Shown piece by piece: positions 46,325 to 54,412 of a stretch of 64,000 bases of DNA. Source of the stretch: Carboxylicivirga caseinilyticus (GTDB lineage: Bacteria; Bacteroidota; Bacteroidia; Bacteroidales; Marinilabiliaceae); the NCBI GenBank assembly GCA_025499705.1, contig JAFMVE010000005.1, positions 124,001 through 188,000 on the forward strand, given 5' to 3'. The position numbers and the translations under genes were made by a program. Numbering within the stretch: position 1 is the stretch's first letter; every line of letters starts with the position of its first letter. Under the pieces are notes generated by a model. That model was given only the letters and a program-made list of their open reading frames with translations, had not been told where the DNA came from and ran no database searches.

Positions 46325-47140
46325 TTACACTGCTACATTATTTTCGCGCAACGCATCGTTTAAGGAAGTCTTTTTATCTGTCGACTCTTTGCGCTTACCA
46401 ATGATTAATGCTGCTGGTACCTGAAAATCACCAGCAGGGAATTTCTTGGTATACGAACCCGGAATAACTACCGAGCGAGGTGGAACATATCCTTTATATT
46501 CTATTGGCTCATCACCGGTAACATCAATAATTTTTGTAGACCCGGTTAATACCACATTAGCCCCCAATACAGCTTCTTTACCAACACGACACCCTTCAAC
46601 CACGATACAACGTGATCCAATAAAAGCATCATCCTCAATTATAACCGGAGCAGCCTGTACCGGTTCCAATACACCTCCAATACCTACACCTCCACTCAAG
46701 TGAACATTTTTTCCTATTTGTGCACAGCTACCTACTGTTGCCCAGGTATCAACCATGGTCCCTGTTTCAACATGTGCTCCAATATTAACATATGAAGGCA
46801 TCATCACCACTCCACTTTCAATAAATGAACCATAACGTGCAACGGCATGAGGAACTACTCGAACACCCAATTTCTGATAATCTTTTTTCAATGCTATTTT
46901 ATCATGAAATTCAAATGGCCCCACTTCGATGGTTTCCATTTTCTGAGTCGGGAAATATAAAATCACTGCTTTTTTCACCCACTCATTTACAATCCACTCG
47001 TCACCATTAGGCTCAGCTGTTCGTAATTCACCCTTATCCAGTTTTTCAACCACCGTTTTAATGGCTTCAACGGTTTCTGTGTTATTTAATAAGCTTCGGT
47101 CTTCCCAAGCTTGTTCAATCATATTTTTTAAATCGCTCAT
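46325..47140 (-). CDS. dapD: 2,3,4,5-tetrahydropyridine-2,6-dicarboxylate N-succinyltransferase
   Basis: It catalyses the succinylation step in diaminopimelate and lysine synthesis. The protein has 271 residues, the family length. The N-terminal helical domain has EDRSLLNNTETVEAIK. The C-terminal left-handed beta-helix has hexapeptides such as MPSYVNIGAHVETGTMVDTW and GVGIGGVLEPVQAAPVIIED. A canonical promoter lies at 47165-47194. It lies upstream of the MarR-ablAB genes, so the lysine supplied could be turned into beta-lysine. Confidence 0.96.
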   Translation of the reverse strand: MSDLKNMIEQAWEDRSLLNNTETVEAIKTVVEKLDKGELRTAEPNGDEWIVNEWVKKAVILYFPTQKMETIEVGPFEFHDKIALKKDYQKLGVRVVPHAVARYGSFIESGVVMMPSYVNIGAHVETGTMVDTWATVGSCAQIGKNVHLSGGVGIGGVLEPVQAAPVIIEDDAFIGSRCIVVEGCRVGKEAVLGANVVLTGSTKIIDVTGDEPIEYKGYVPPRSVVIPGSYTKKFPAGDFQVPAALIIGKRKESTDKKTSLNDALRENNVAV

Positions 47141-47164
47141 TGTGATGATTTTTTAATTTTGCTG

Positions 47165-47194
47165 CAAAAATAAGGCTTAAAAATAAGTAATCAA
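47165..47194 (-). promoter_or_regulatory. canonical promoter of dapD
   Basis: On the minus strand TTG (47194-47192), 19 bases, TATTTTTG (47172-47165). It sits 24 bases upstream of the dapD start. Confidence 0.75.
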
Positions 47195-47536
47195 CCCGAA
47201 AAAGACTACTTCGTCTGATTTTAACCAATTCATCTCTAGTTGTTAATATTTTAAAACTATTAATACAACTCTATAGTTCATATGAATTTTCAACTCACGA
47301 CGTGGTTGTTTATCTCTTATTTCGTAAACTCCTCGCTTCGTGCAGGGTTATTGATGAATATGTCTATCTCACATTTCAAAACCCCCAAAGGAAGTAATAT
47401 AATTAGCCCAGAATTACAGCGGTGGTATACAAATGTATCATAAAAGAATCCCATCGTGATTCAACTGTTAATTCGCATTATTGTCAAGTTCTATAACCTT
47501 ACAAATTAAAATTTCAACATGTTTTAAACATATCAG

Positions 47537-47545
47537 GCAACCATT
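47537..47545 (+). promoter_or_regulatory. GCAACCATT upstream motif (copy 2)
   Basis: It lies 44 bases before the ATG at 47590, within ATCAGGCAACCATT, which is repeated exactly at 48014-48027. Confidence 0.55.
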
Positions 47546-47589
47546 ACCCAATCATTAGCATTATTTAAACAAGGTAATAATCCTGACTC

Positions 47590-47988
47590 ATGAAATTAAA
47601 CCCCCTTTCGTCGTTATGTATTGTCATTCTGCTTTTTTTAAGCACTAATTTACAAGCCCAGTTCGAACTCGAAACTGGAATAAACGGACAAGTAATAAGC
47701 TCAATAGACAGCTCACCAATTCCTTATACACAGATAGGTGTTTATGGTCGAAACCTGATGTTTGCAACCGATTCATTAGGCAGATTTAAGATTGTTTTTC
47801 CGGAAGGCGACAGCCTAAAAGCACTGGCTCTGGGTTACGAAACGGCCATTCTTTATGCGGATTCACTCTTTAATCAAGAGACAATTGTTAAATTCATTCA
47901 ATTAAAGCCCAAACTTTTTCAAGTGACAAAGATTGATATCACCCCATATAAAAAAGAAGTCGATTCTACCGAAATTGTTAATGATTGA
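47590..47988 (+). CDS. secreted CarboxypepD_reg-like protein 1
   Basis: The protein has 132 residues. A signal peptide (residues 1-23, ending LQAQF) precedes one carboxypeptidase-regulatory-like beta-sandwich: NGQVISSIDSSPIPYTQIGV, then FATDSLGRFKIVFPEGDSLK, then ALGYET. This domain occurs in SusC/TonB-related and surface proteins. It is the shortest of three tandem paralogs, with only a short tail after the domain. Function is unknown. Confidence 0.75.
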   Translation: MKLNPLSSLCIVILLFLSTNLQAQFELETGINGQVISSIDSSPIPYTQIGVYGRNLMFATDSLGRFKIVFPEGDSLKALALGYETAILYADSLFNQETIVKFIQLKPKLFQVTKIDITPYKKEVDSTEIVND

Positions 47989-48018
47989 AATAAAATCTAA
48001 TTTAATAATTCTCATCAG

Positions 48019-48027
48019 GCAACCATT
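48019..48027 (+). promoter_or_regulatory. GCAACCATT upstream motif (copy 3)
   Basis: It lies 45 bases before the ATG at 48073, in a leader that also shares GCATT and an AATA-rich stretch with the leader of the 47590 gene. Confidence 0.55.
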
Positions 48028-48072
48028 TAATCCTGATTTGCATTTAACTTAGATAATATGATTTCATAACGA

Positions 48073-48837
48073 ATGAAAAACCTCCCTTTCTATATCATCC
48101 TTATTTTTTCATTTTTAGTAAAGCTGAATTCAGTTGCTCAACAGCCAGAATTAATATGGATTCATGGAAAAGTAATTAATCATTCCGACAGTATCCCCAT
48201 ACCCAATGCACAGGTTGCCAGTTTTAAAATGGTAAGAATCTTTGCCTGTGATTCATTAGGTGAGTTCAAATCTACATTTCCAAAAGGCGACAGCCTGATG
48301 GTAACAGCTCTTGGCTTTGAGCCAAAGGTTTTCAGCAGAGACAGTTTAAATAATGATGAACTGGTTATTTTCGATCTTGAATCAAAAAGCTATATGCTTG
48401 ATAAAGTAGATGTAAGTGGATTCAAAGAATTTCGAGAATTCACTGATTACCTGATAGAGGAAAGAGAGAAACAAAAAGAACTGGAATTTCCTTCCTATGT
48501 ACCATACGACACAATGGCCTATGCTAAACCTATTTATCACAACAAACCTCCCATCTTAGTAGCATTATTTCAACCCATTAATTACATCTATTATTATACA
48601 AGTCCTTCTGAACGACAAAAAATAAAATCTTTACGAGAGGTGCAGGAAGATAAAATAAGAAGTCGTCTAACCAGAAACCTCGTTCATCAACTTACTGAGC
48701 TTGATGGTGAGAAACTGGATAAATTTTTAATATATTGCAACACCAAAATACATCTTACCGAACAAGACAATGAAATATCTATTACCAATAAGGTAATGGA
48801 TTTATACTTTCATTACCAGCAAGAAAAAGAAAAATAA
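48073..48837 (+). CDS. secreted CarboxypepD_reg-like protein 2
   Basis: The protein has 254 residues: signal peptide (about 1-22, ending SVAQQ), a CarboxypepD_reg-like domain (about 28-110) with IHGKVINHSDSIPIPNAQVA and FACDSLGEFKSTFPKGDSLM, then a charged helical C-terminal region (about 115-250) without a recognised domain. The domain is clearly related to the protein encoded at 47590 (shared SIPIP and DSLGxFKxxFPxGDSL). The TGA stop overlaps the ATG of the third gene (A TGA/ATGA arrangement at 48837), so the two are coupled. Confidence 0.75.
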   Translation: MKNLPFYIILIFSFLVKLNSVAQQPELIWIHGKVINHSDSIPIPNAQVASFKMVRIFACDSLGEFKSTFPKGDSLMVTALGFEPKVFSRDSLNNDELVIFDLESKSYMLDKVDVSGFKEFREFTDYLIEEREKQKELEFPSYVPYDTMAYAKPIYHNKPPILVALFQPINYIYYYTSPSERQKIKSLREVQEDKIRSRLTRNLVHQLTELDGEKLDKFLIYCNTKIHLTEQDNEISITNKVMDLYFHYQQEKEK

Positions 48838-49610
48838 TGACGGGAAAAAGACTTATTGTTTTATGTGCAATAATATTGTTGATTGTGGGTAACAGCATTG
48901 CTCAAACATCAACAAAGGGAAGAATTTTGGCAAAAATACAGGATCAAACAACTAATAATCCTGTTCCGTTTGCATTTGTAGCCAACAGCAAAACAGGTAT
49001 TGGAAAAGAAACCAATGAAAAGGGTATTTTCAGAATGGATATTGCAGCGACCGACACACTACTTTTCAGATGTATGGGTTTCGAGGATAATAATTGGGTA
49101 CTTGCTGATCTGGATTTAAATAATGATACATTAATATTGAATGTGACTCCTAAAGCCTATGCTTTAGATGAAATAAAAGTATTTCATTTTAGATCCTATG
49201 CTTCATTCAGAAGTATGGTTGCCAATATGCCTATGATGGAAACAGGTGAATATATTCTTCCGTTTAAAATTGACATAAAAGAAGCTTTGGCCTTTCAGAA
49301 AGCAGAAAAAGGTGATTTTAGCTACAGTTTAAGTTTTGGAGGCAAAAGTCAAACACATGAACAAAAGCATTATAGTCATGTATTAGCGGAAGAACAACTT
49401 TACTCACTTTATAATAAGGTTACTTCTCGCGACAACTTACAAGCATTTACACAATTAGAAGGCGCAAGCCTTGACTCATTCATTGTTTTTTTAAGAACGA
49501 AACACAATATCGATCCTAAACTATCGGAATATGATATGATGGTAGAGGTAAGTAAAGCTTATGATAATTTTTTAGCATGCAAATCAGATAGTATTTCTAC
49601 CTCTTTTTAA
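48837..49610 (+). CDS. secreted CarboxypepD_reg-like protein 3
   Basis: The protein has 257 residues: signal peptide (about 1-22, ending SIAQT), a CarboxypepD_reg-like domain (about 26-105) with RILAKIQDQTTNNPVPFAFV and KETNEKGIFRMDIAATDTLL, then a helical C-terminal region of similar length to paralog 2 (both contain LxxLDGxxLDxFxxF-like endings: LEGASLDSFIVFLRTKHNI here). It overlaps the paralog 2 stop. Function is unknown. Confidence 0.75.
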   Translation: MTGKRLIVLCAIILLIVGNSIAQTSTKGRILAKIQDQTTNNPVPFAFVANSKTGIGKETNEKGIFRMDIAATDTLLFRCMGFEDNNWVLADLDLNNDTLILNVTPKAYALDEIKVFHFRSYASFRSMVANMPMMETGEYILPFKIDIKEALAFQKAEKGDFSYSLSFGGKSQTHEQKHYSHVLAEEQLYSLYNKVTSRDNLQAFTQLEGASLDSFIVFLRTKHNIDPKLSEYDMMVEVSKAYDNFLACKSDSISTSF

Positions 49611-49848
49611 AAATTGAAATCCCTTAATCTGAACTTACAATTTTATTTGATATTATTTAACTGTCAAAAAACCGACCAAATGTTCTAATTATCTGTATTT
49701 CTGGCTTATTAAATAATACCCCGAAGTCCTTTAATGTTTTCGCATTTTCGAACTTATATAATTACAGAAAGAATACATAAAAACAATAAGCTATTTATAC
49801 GACAAGCTTTCAATTATTAATTTTTTTTGGATTTTTTTTGATTATTTC
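49611..49848. other. 238-base spacer before the ilv promoter
   Basis: AT-rich spacer after the third CarboxypepD_reg-like gene. No gene or clear terminator is seen. Confidence 0.5.
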
Positions 49849-49879
49849 TTTGGAGTTAACGAAATCAATTCTACATTTG
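49849..49879 (+). promoter_or_regulatory. canonical promoter of the ilv-leu locus
   Basis: TTTG (49849-49852), exactly 19 bases, then TACATTTG (49872-49879). This is the best match in the window to TTTG-N19-TAnnTTTG. Transcription would start near 49885, about 19 bases before the leader ATG. Confidence 0.82.
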
Positions 49880-49903
49880 CTACCGTAAAAAGCACAAGCA
49901 TAG

Positions 49904-49966
49904 ATGAAATTCAACTTAACACTCGTTCTCGATATTATTATTATTCTCTTAGTCATTATTAGCTGA
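49904..49966 (+). CDS. ilv-leu leader peptide
   Basis: The short open frame of 20 codons plus TGA reads MKFNLTLVLDIIIILLVIIS. Thirteen of 20 codons are for Leu, Ile or Val, including nine in a row (codons 11-19). It lies between a strong promoter and a terminator, upstream of ilvD. This is the hallmark of ribosome-mediated attenuation: scarcity of charged branched-chain tRNAs stalls the ribosome and lets the operon be read. It is not expected to have a function as a peptide. Confidence 0.88.
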   Translation: MKFNLTLVLDIIIILLVIIS

Positions 49967-49971
49967 GGGTC

Positions 49972-50046
49972 GTGAGAATGGTGTATAGTTAATTGAATAT
50001 AAGATATTATTAAGCCTTTCTCACACATGAGAAAGGCTTTTTTTTT
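49972..50046 (+). promoter_or_regulatory. ilv-leu attenuator (antiterminator and terminator)
   Basis: The terminator is AAGCCTTTCTCA (50012-50023), loop CACA, TGAGAAAGGCTT (50028-50039), then a T run to 50046. The antiterminator is GTGAGAA (49972-49978), which can pair with TTCTCAC (50018-50024) and so destroy the terminator arm. TTCTC in leader codons 14-15 (49944-49948) can in turn pair with GAGAA (49974-49978) when no ribosome stalls there. Confidence 0.85.
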
Positions 50047-50070
50047 AAGCAAAACAACCATAAAAATCAA

Positions 50071-51900
50071 ATGAAACGAATTTTAAGAAGCGCAACAACA
50101 ACAGAAGGAAGACGAATGGCAGGAGCCCGCAGTCTTTGGCGAGCCAACGGAATGAAAGAAAATCATTTTGGCAAGCCTGTTATTGCAGTTGTTAATTCAT
50201 TTACACAGTTTGTACCTGGTCATGTTCATTTGCACGACATAGGTCAAATGGTAAAGCAACGCATTGAAGCAAATGGATGTTTTGCTGCTGAATTCAATAC
50301 AATAGCCATCGACGATGGTATTGCCATGGGGCACGATGGTATGTTATACTCTTTGCCATCTCGTGATATTATTGCCGATAGTGTTGAATACATGGCCAAT
50401 GCACACAAAGTAGATGCAATGGTTTGTATCAGTAACTGCGATAAAATTACTCCGGGAATGTTGATGGCTTCCATGCGATTGAACATCCCAACTATTTTTG
50501 TTTCCGGTGGACCAATGGAAGCTGGTAAAGTAGGAAACAAAGCATTAGACTTGGTTGATGCAATGGTAATGGCTGCTGATGACTCAGTTTCGGATGAAGA
50601 AGTTAATGCTGTTGAGCGCAATGCATGTCCTACATGTGGTTCATGTTCAGGTATGTTTACTGCAAACTCAATGAACTGCCTGAATGAAGCAATCGGATTA
50701 GCTTTACCAGGAAACGGAACCATTGTTGCGACTCATCAGAACCGTAAAGGTTTATTTGAAAAAGCAGCCGACTTAATTGTAGATATTACTTATAAATATT
50801 ATCGCGATGGTGACGATTCTGTATTGCCTCGCTCAATTGCCACTTACAAGTCATTCGAAAATGCAATGACATTGGATATAGCCATGGGTGGTTCAACTAA
50901 TACAGTATTGCATATTTTAGCAATCGCCCACGAAGCAGGCGTTGATTTCAACATGGATGATATTGACCGCTTATCGCGTAAAACTCCTGTATTATCTAAA
51001 GTAGCTCCAAACTCGCATTATCATATCGAAGACGTTAACCGTGCTGGTGGGATCTTGGGTATCTTAGCCGAATTAAACCGCGGAGGATTATTACATACTG
51101 ATGTAAGTCGTATTGATTACCCAACGTTGGCTGATGCATTGAAAGATTATGATGTTGCAGGTGGTACTGCCACTGAAAATGCTTATGAAGTGTATTCAAG
51201 TGCTCCGGCAGGTATGTTTAATCTTACTATGGGTTCGCAAAAAACAAAATATGCTGAGTTGGATTTAGATCGCCAGAAAGGTTGTATCCGCGATATCGAA
51301 CATGCCTATTTTCAAGATGGAGGTTTAGCTGTTTTATTTGGTAACTTGGCAGAAAAGGGATGTATCGTAAAAACTGCCGGTGTAGATGAATCAATCTTCA
51401 CCTTTAACGGAACTGCTCGTGTTTATGAATCGCAAGATGAAGCCATCGATGGTATTTTGTCTGATGAAGTTAAAGCAGGTGATGTGGTAATCATCAGATA
51501 CGAAGGACCTAAAGGCGGACCAGGTATGCAGGAAATGCTATATCCAACTTCTTATCTTAAATCAAAACATTTAGGAAAAGCCTGTGCCTTATTAACTGAT
51601 GGTCGCTTTTCAGGTGGTACCTCTGGTTTATCTATTGGTCATGCATCACCCGAAGCCGCAGCCGGTGGAAACATTGCATTGGTACAAAATGGTGATCCTA
51701 TCACAATTGATATTCCCAACAGAAAAATTGAACTCAATATCTCAGACGAAGAACTGGCTCAACGCCGTAAGGAAGAGGAAGCAAAAGGAAGTTTAGCTTT
51801 CAAACCCGGTGATCGAGTCAGGAACATTTCTAAAGCTTTAAAAGCCTACGCCAGCCTGGTAAGTTCAGCTGATAAAGGCGCAGTGAGATTAATTGATTAA
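50071..51900 (+). CDS. ilvD: dihydroxy-acid dehydratase
   Basis: This Fe-S enzyme dehydrates dihydroxy acids in the third common step of Ile and Val synthesis. The protein has 609 residues. Cluster cysteines are in [11 protein letters not shown] (about 122) and [20 protein letters not shown] (about 188-207). The C-terminal block [20 protein letters not shown] holds the catalytic Ser. It is the first structural gene after the attenuator. The antisense open frame inside it is a shadow. Confidence 0.97.
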   Translation: MKRILRSATTTEGRRMAGARSLWRANGMKENHFGKPVIAVVNSFTQFVPGHVHLHDIGQMVKQRIEANGCFAAEFNTIAIDDGIAMGHDGMLYSLPSRDIIADSVEYMANAHKVDAMVCISNCDKITPGMLMASMRLNIPTIFVSGGPMEAGKVGNKALDLVDAMVMAADDSVSDEEVNAVERNACPTCGSCSGMFTANSMNCLNEAIGLALPGNGTIVATHQNRKGLFEKAADLIVDITYKYYRDGDDSVLPRSIATYKSFENAMTLDIAMGGSTNTVLHILAIAHEAGVDFNMDDIDRLSRKTPVLSKVAPNSHYHIEDVNRAGGILGILAELNRGGLLHTDVSRIDYPTLADALKDYDVAGGTATENAYEVYSSAPAGMFNLTMGSQKTKYAELDLDRQKGCIRDIEHAYFQDGGLAVLFGNLAEKGCIVKTAGVDESIFTFNGTARVYESQDEAIDGILSDEVKAGDVVIIRYEGPKGGPGMQEMLYPTSYLKSKHLGKACALLTDGRFSGGTSGLSIGHASPEAAAGGNIALVQNGDPITIDIPNRKIELNISDEELAQRRKEEEAKGSLAFKPGDRVRNISKALKAYASLVSSADKGAVRLID

Positions 51901-51962
51901 AAACAGAGACTATAATTTAAAAACGAGTTTCTGATAAAACATCCATAAAAACTCCAAGTGAT

Positions 51963-53699
51963 ATGGAAACAAAAACGCAACCAGAAACAAAGGAGGCAAA
52001 TCCAATGAAAAAGCAAAGAATGAATGGCTCAGAAGCCGTAATTCAGTCGTTACTGCACGAAGGTGTAGACTTAATTTTTGGATATCCGGGAGGCGCTATC
52101 ATGCCAGTATATGATGCCCTATACCACTATCAGGAAAAATTACGCCACGTGTTGGTACGTCATGAGCAAGGTGCTGTTCATGCAGCTCAGGGATTTGCAC
52201 GGGTAACAGGTAAAGTTGGTGTTTGTGTAGTAACCAGTGGTCCGGGTGCTACTAATGCAGTAACCGGCATTGCTGACGCAATGATTGATTCAACACCAAT
52301 GGTAGTAATCAGTGGCCAGGTAGCTTCTCCATTGTTAGGTACTGATGCATTTCAGGAAACAGATGTAGTTGGTATTACCCAGCCCATTACCAAATGGAAT
52401 TACCAGGTTAAAAGAGCCGAAGAAATTCCTGAAGCCATTGCCAAGGCTTTTTATATAGCCAGAACAGGCAGACCTGGCCCTGTTGTGCTTGACATTACAA
52501 AAGATGCCCAATTTGGCATGCTTGACTTCGAATACAATAAGCAAGTTAAAATACGTAGTTACAAACCTACATTTCCAATAAAAAAGGATTCAATTGCTGA
52601 GGCAGTACGTTTAATCAACCTTTCTAAAAAACCATTGGCTTTAGTTGGACAGGGTGTTATCTTAGGTGGTGCTGAAGATGAATTGAAAACATTCCTTGAG
52701 AAAACAGGAATTCCTGCAGCATGGACCTTATTAGGATTATCTGCATTACCATCTGATCACCCTTTAAATGTTGGTATGTTGGGAATGCATGGTAACTATG
52801 GCCCCAATGTTAAAACCAACGAAAGTGATTTAATCATCGCCATTGGTATGCGTTTTGACGATAGGGTGACAGGTAATGTTCAGAAATATGCTACCAATGC
52901 AAAGGTTATTCACCTTGAAATTGATAAGGCTGAAATCAATAAAATCATATATGCTGATGTTCCGGTTGTTGGTGATGTTAAACAATCGTTACCTATGATT
53001 ACCGAAATGGTTTCAGAAACAAACCATGATGAATGGGTAAAGGAATTCAGAGCATGTGATAAGATCGAAGACCAGAAAATCATCACTCCGGAGTTATATC
53101 CTGCCAAAGAAGGATTAACCATGGGAGAAGTGGTTCGCAGAGTGACTGAAGCTTATGACAATGACGCTATCATGGTGACTGATGTAGGTCAGCAGCAAAT
53201 GATTGCTTCGAGATATTTCAAATTTAAAAATACCAGAAGTGTAGTTACCTCAGGTGGCCTTGGAACCATGGGATTTGGATTACCAGCTGCTCTTGGAGCA
53301 CAATTAGGTATGCCAGAAAGACCGGTGTGTCTGTTTGTTGGTGACGGAGGTATTCAGATGACCATTCAGGAGCTGGGAACAATTTATCAGACTAAAGCGC
53401 CTGTAAAAATTATTCTTCTGAATAATAACTACCTGGGAATGGTACGCCAGTGGCAGGAACTATTTTTTGACAGAAGATATGCATCAACGCTATTGGAAAA
53501 TCCTGATTTCCAAACTATCTGTAAAGGATATTACGTCGAAAGCTCGATTGTTCATAAACGTGAAGAATTGGATGATGCAGTGAAGAAAATGGTAGAACAT
53601 GACGGACCGTATCTACTTGAAGTAAGAGTAGAAAAAGAAGGTAATGTATTTCCGATGGTACCAACAGGTGCATCTGTTTCAGAAATACGCCTTGAGTAA
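51963..53699 (+). CDS. ilvB: acetolactate synthase, catalytic subunit
   Basis: This ThDP/FAD enzyme makes acetolactate or acetohydroxybutyrate, the first common step. The protein has 578 residues. It has the ThDP-activating Glu region RHEQGAVHAAQGFARVTGK, FAD-binding segment LGMHGNYGPNVKTNESDLII, and Mg/ThDP motif GDGGIQMTIQELGTI followed by LLNNNYLGMVRQWQELFF. It is preceded by a 62-base spacer after ilvD. Confidence 0.97.
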   Translation: METKTQPETKEANPMKKQRMNGSEAVIQSLLHEGVDLIFGYPGGAIMPVYDALYHYQEKLRHVLVRHEQGAVHAAQGFARVTGKVGVCVVTSGPGATNAVTGIADAMIDSTPMVVISGQVASPLLGTDAFQETDVVGITQPITKWNYQVKRAEEIPEAIAKAFYIARTGRPGPVVLDITKDAQFGMLDFEYNKQVKIRSYKPTFPIKKDSIAEAVRLINLSKKPLALVGQGVILGGAEDELKTFLEKTGIPAAWTLLGLSALPSDHPLNVGMLGMHGNYGPNVKTNESDLIIAIGMRFDDRVTGNVQKYATNAKVIHLEIDKAEINKIIYADVPVVGDVKQSLPMITEMVSETNHDEWVKEFRACDKIEDQKIITPELYPAKEGLTMGEVVRRVTEAYDNDAIMVTDVGQQQMIASRYFKFKNTRSVVTSGGLGTMGFGLPAALGAQLGMPERPVCLFVGDGGIQMTIQELGTIYQTKAPVKIILLNNNYLGMVRQWQELFFDRRYASTLLENPDFQTICKGYYVESSIVHKREELDDAVKKMVEHDGPYLLEVRVEKEGNVFPMVPTGASVSEIRLE

Positions 53700-53745
53700 A
53701 TCGATATCAGATTCTTATAAAATTAGATTTTAGAAATTAAAAATG

Positions 53746-53786
53746 GAGAATGATAATAAGCCATTAAGCTAGCTTCGATCATTCTC
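53746..53786 (+). promoter_or_regulatory. hairpin before ilvN
   Basis: GAGAATGAT pairs with ATCATTCTC (9 bp) around a 23-base loop that itself contains the palindrome AAGCTAGCTT. No T run follows. It ends 19 bases before the ilvN ATG and may affect mRNA stability or translation. Confidence 0.55.
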
Positions 53787-53805
53787 ATATCTAAAAAAAG
53801 AAAAG

Positions 53806-54348
53806 ATGAAACAAGAATTCACCCTATCAATATACTCAGAAAATCATGTCGGTTTGTTAAATCAGATTACAACTATTTTCACACGCCGTCATATCAACAT
53901 CGAAAGTTTGACCACTTCTGAGTCAGCCATACCAGGTGTGCACAAATTTACCATTGTGGTCTTTACATCTCGTGATCAAATTAATAAATTGCTTGGGCAA
54001 ATCGAACGTCGTATCGATGTATTAAAAGCCTTTGTATTTACAGCGGAGGAAGTTATACATCAGGAAATTGCTTTATATAAAGTAAAAACAGAAGCTTTGC
54101 TCAACAGCAACGAGATTGAAAAACTGGTTCGCCAATATGGAGCAAGGATACTGGAAGTAACTTCTGAATATACAGTAATTGAAAAAACGGGTCATAAAGA
54201 TGAAACGCAGGAGCTCTTTGATAAACTGAATCGGTTTGGAGTTTCTCAGTTTGTTCGATCAGGCCGAATTGCAGTTACCAAACTCAATCAGGAATTACTC
54301 TCAAACTATCTGGTTAAATTAGAAAACGATCTATCAATATTAGATTAA
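53806..54348 (+). CDS. ilvN: acetolactate synthase, regulatory subunit
   Basis: It activates IlvB and gives it feedback inhibition by valine. The protein has 180 residues: an N-terminal ACT domain (EFTLSIYSENHVGLLNQITT, then RHINIESLTTSES) and a C-terminal domain with TGHKDETQELFDKLNRFGV. It is on the long side of the small-subunit family but single-domain in plan. Confidence 0.95.
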   Translation: MKQEFTLSIYSENHVGLLNQITTIFTRRHINIESLTTSESAIPGVHKFTIVVFTSRDQINKLLGQIERRIDVLKAFVFTAEEVIHQEIALYKVKTEALLNSNEIEKLVRQYGARILEVTSEYTVIEKTGHKDETQELFDKLNRFGVSQFVRSGRIAVTKLNQELLSNYLVKLENDLSILD

Positions 54349-54350
54349 AA

Positions 54351-54387
54351 AGCTATCTGCCTTCAGCTAATAGCTATCAGATTTAAA
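54351..54387. repeat. degenerate 7-base word array before ilvC
   Basis: AAAGCTA, TCTGCCT, TCAGCTA, ATAGCTA, TCAGATT follow at 7-base steps in the ilvN-ilvC spacer. Confidence 0.55.
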
Positions 54388-54412
54388 CATAAACATTAAT
54401 CAATATTTTATC

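Larger units (their letters stand above)
47141..47589. other. 449-base intergenic region
   Basis: It contains the dapD promoter at one end and the GCAACCATT motif of the 47590 gene at the other. In between I see no gene, RNA or repeat. ATACAAATGTAT near 47428 is a small palindrome of no clear role. Confidence 0.6.

Noticed and set aside
49810-50070. 86-codon minus-strand frame across the ilv leader
   Set aside because: It is antisense to the promoter, leader peptide and attenuator, which explain the sequence better. It resembles no protein.
49880-50070. T-box or other riboswitch in the ilv leader
   Set aside because: No T-box core sequence (AGGGTGGNACCGCG-like) is present. The leader peptide and alternative stems explain the region.
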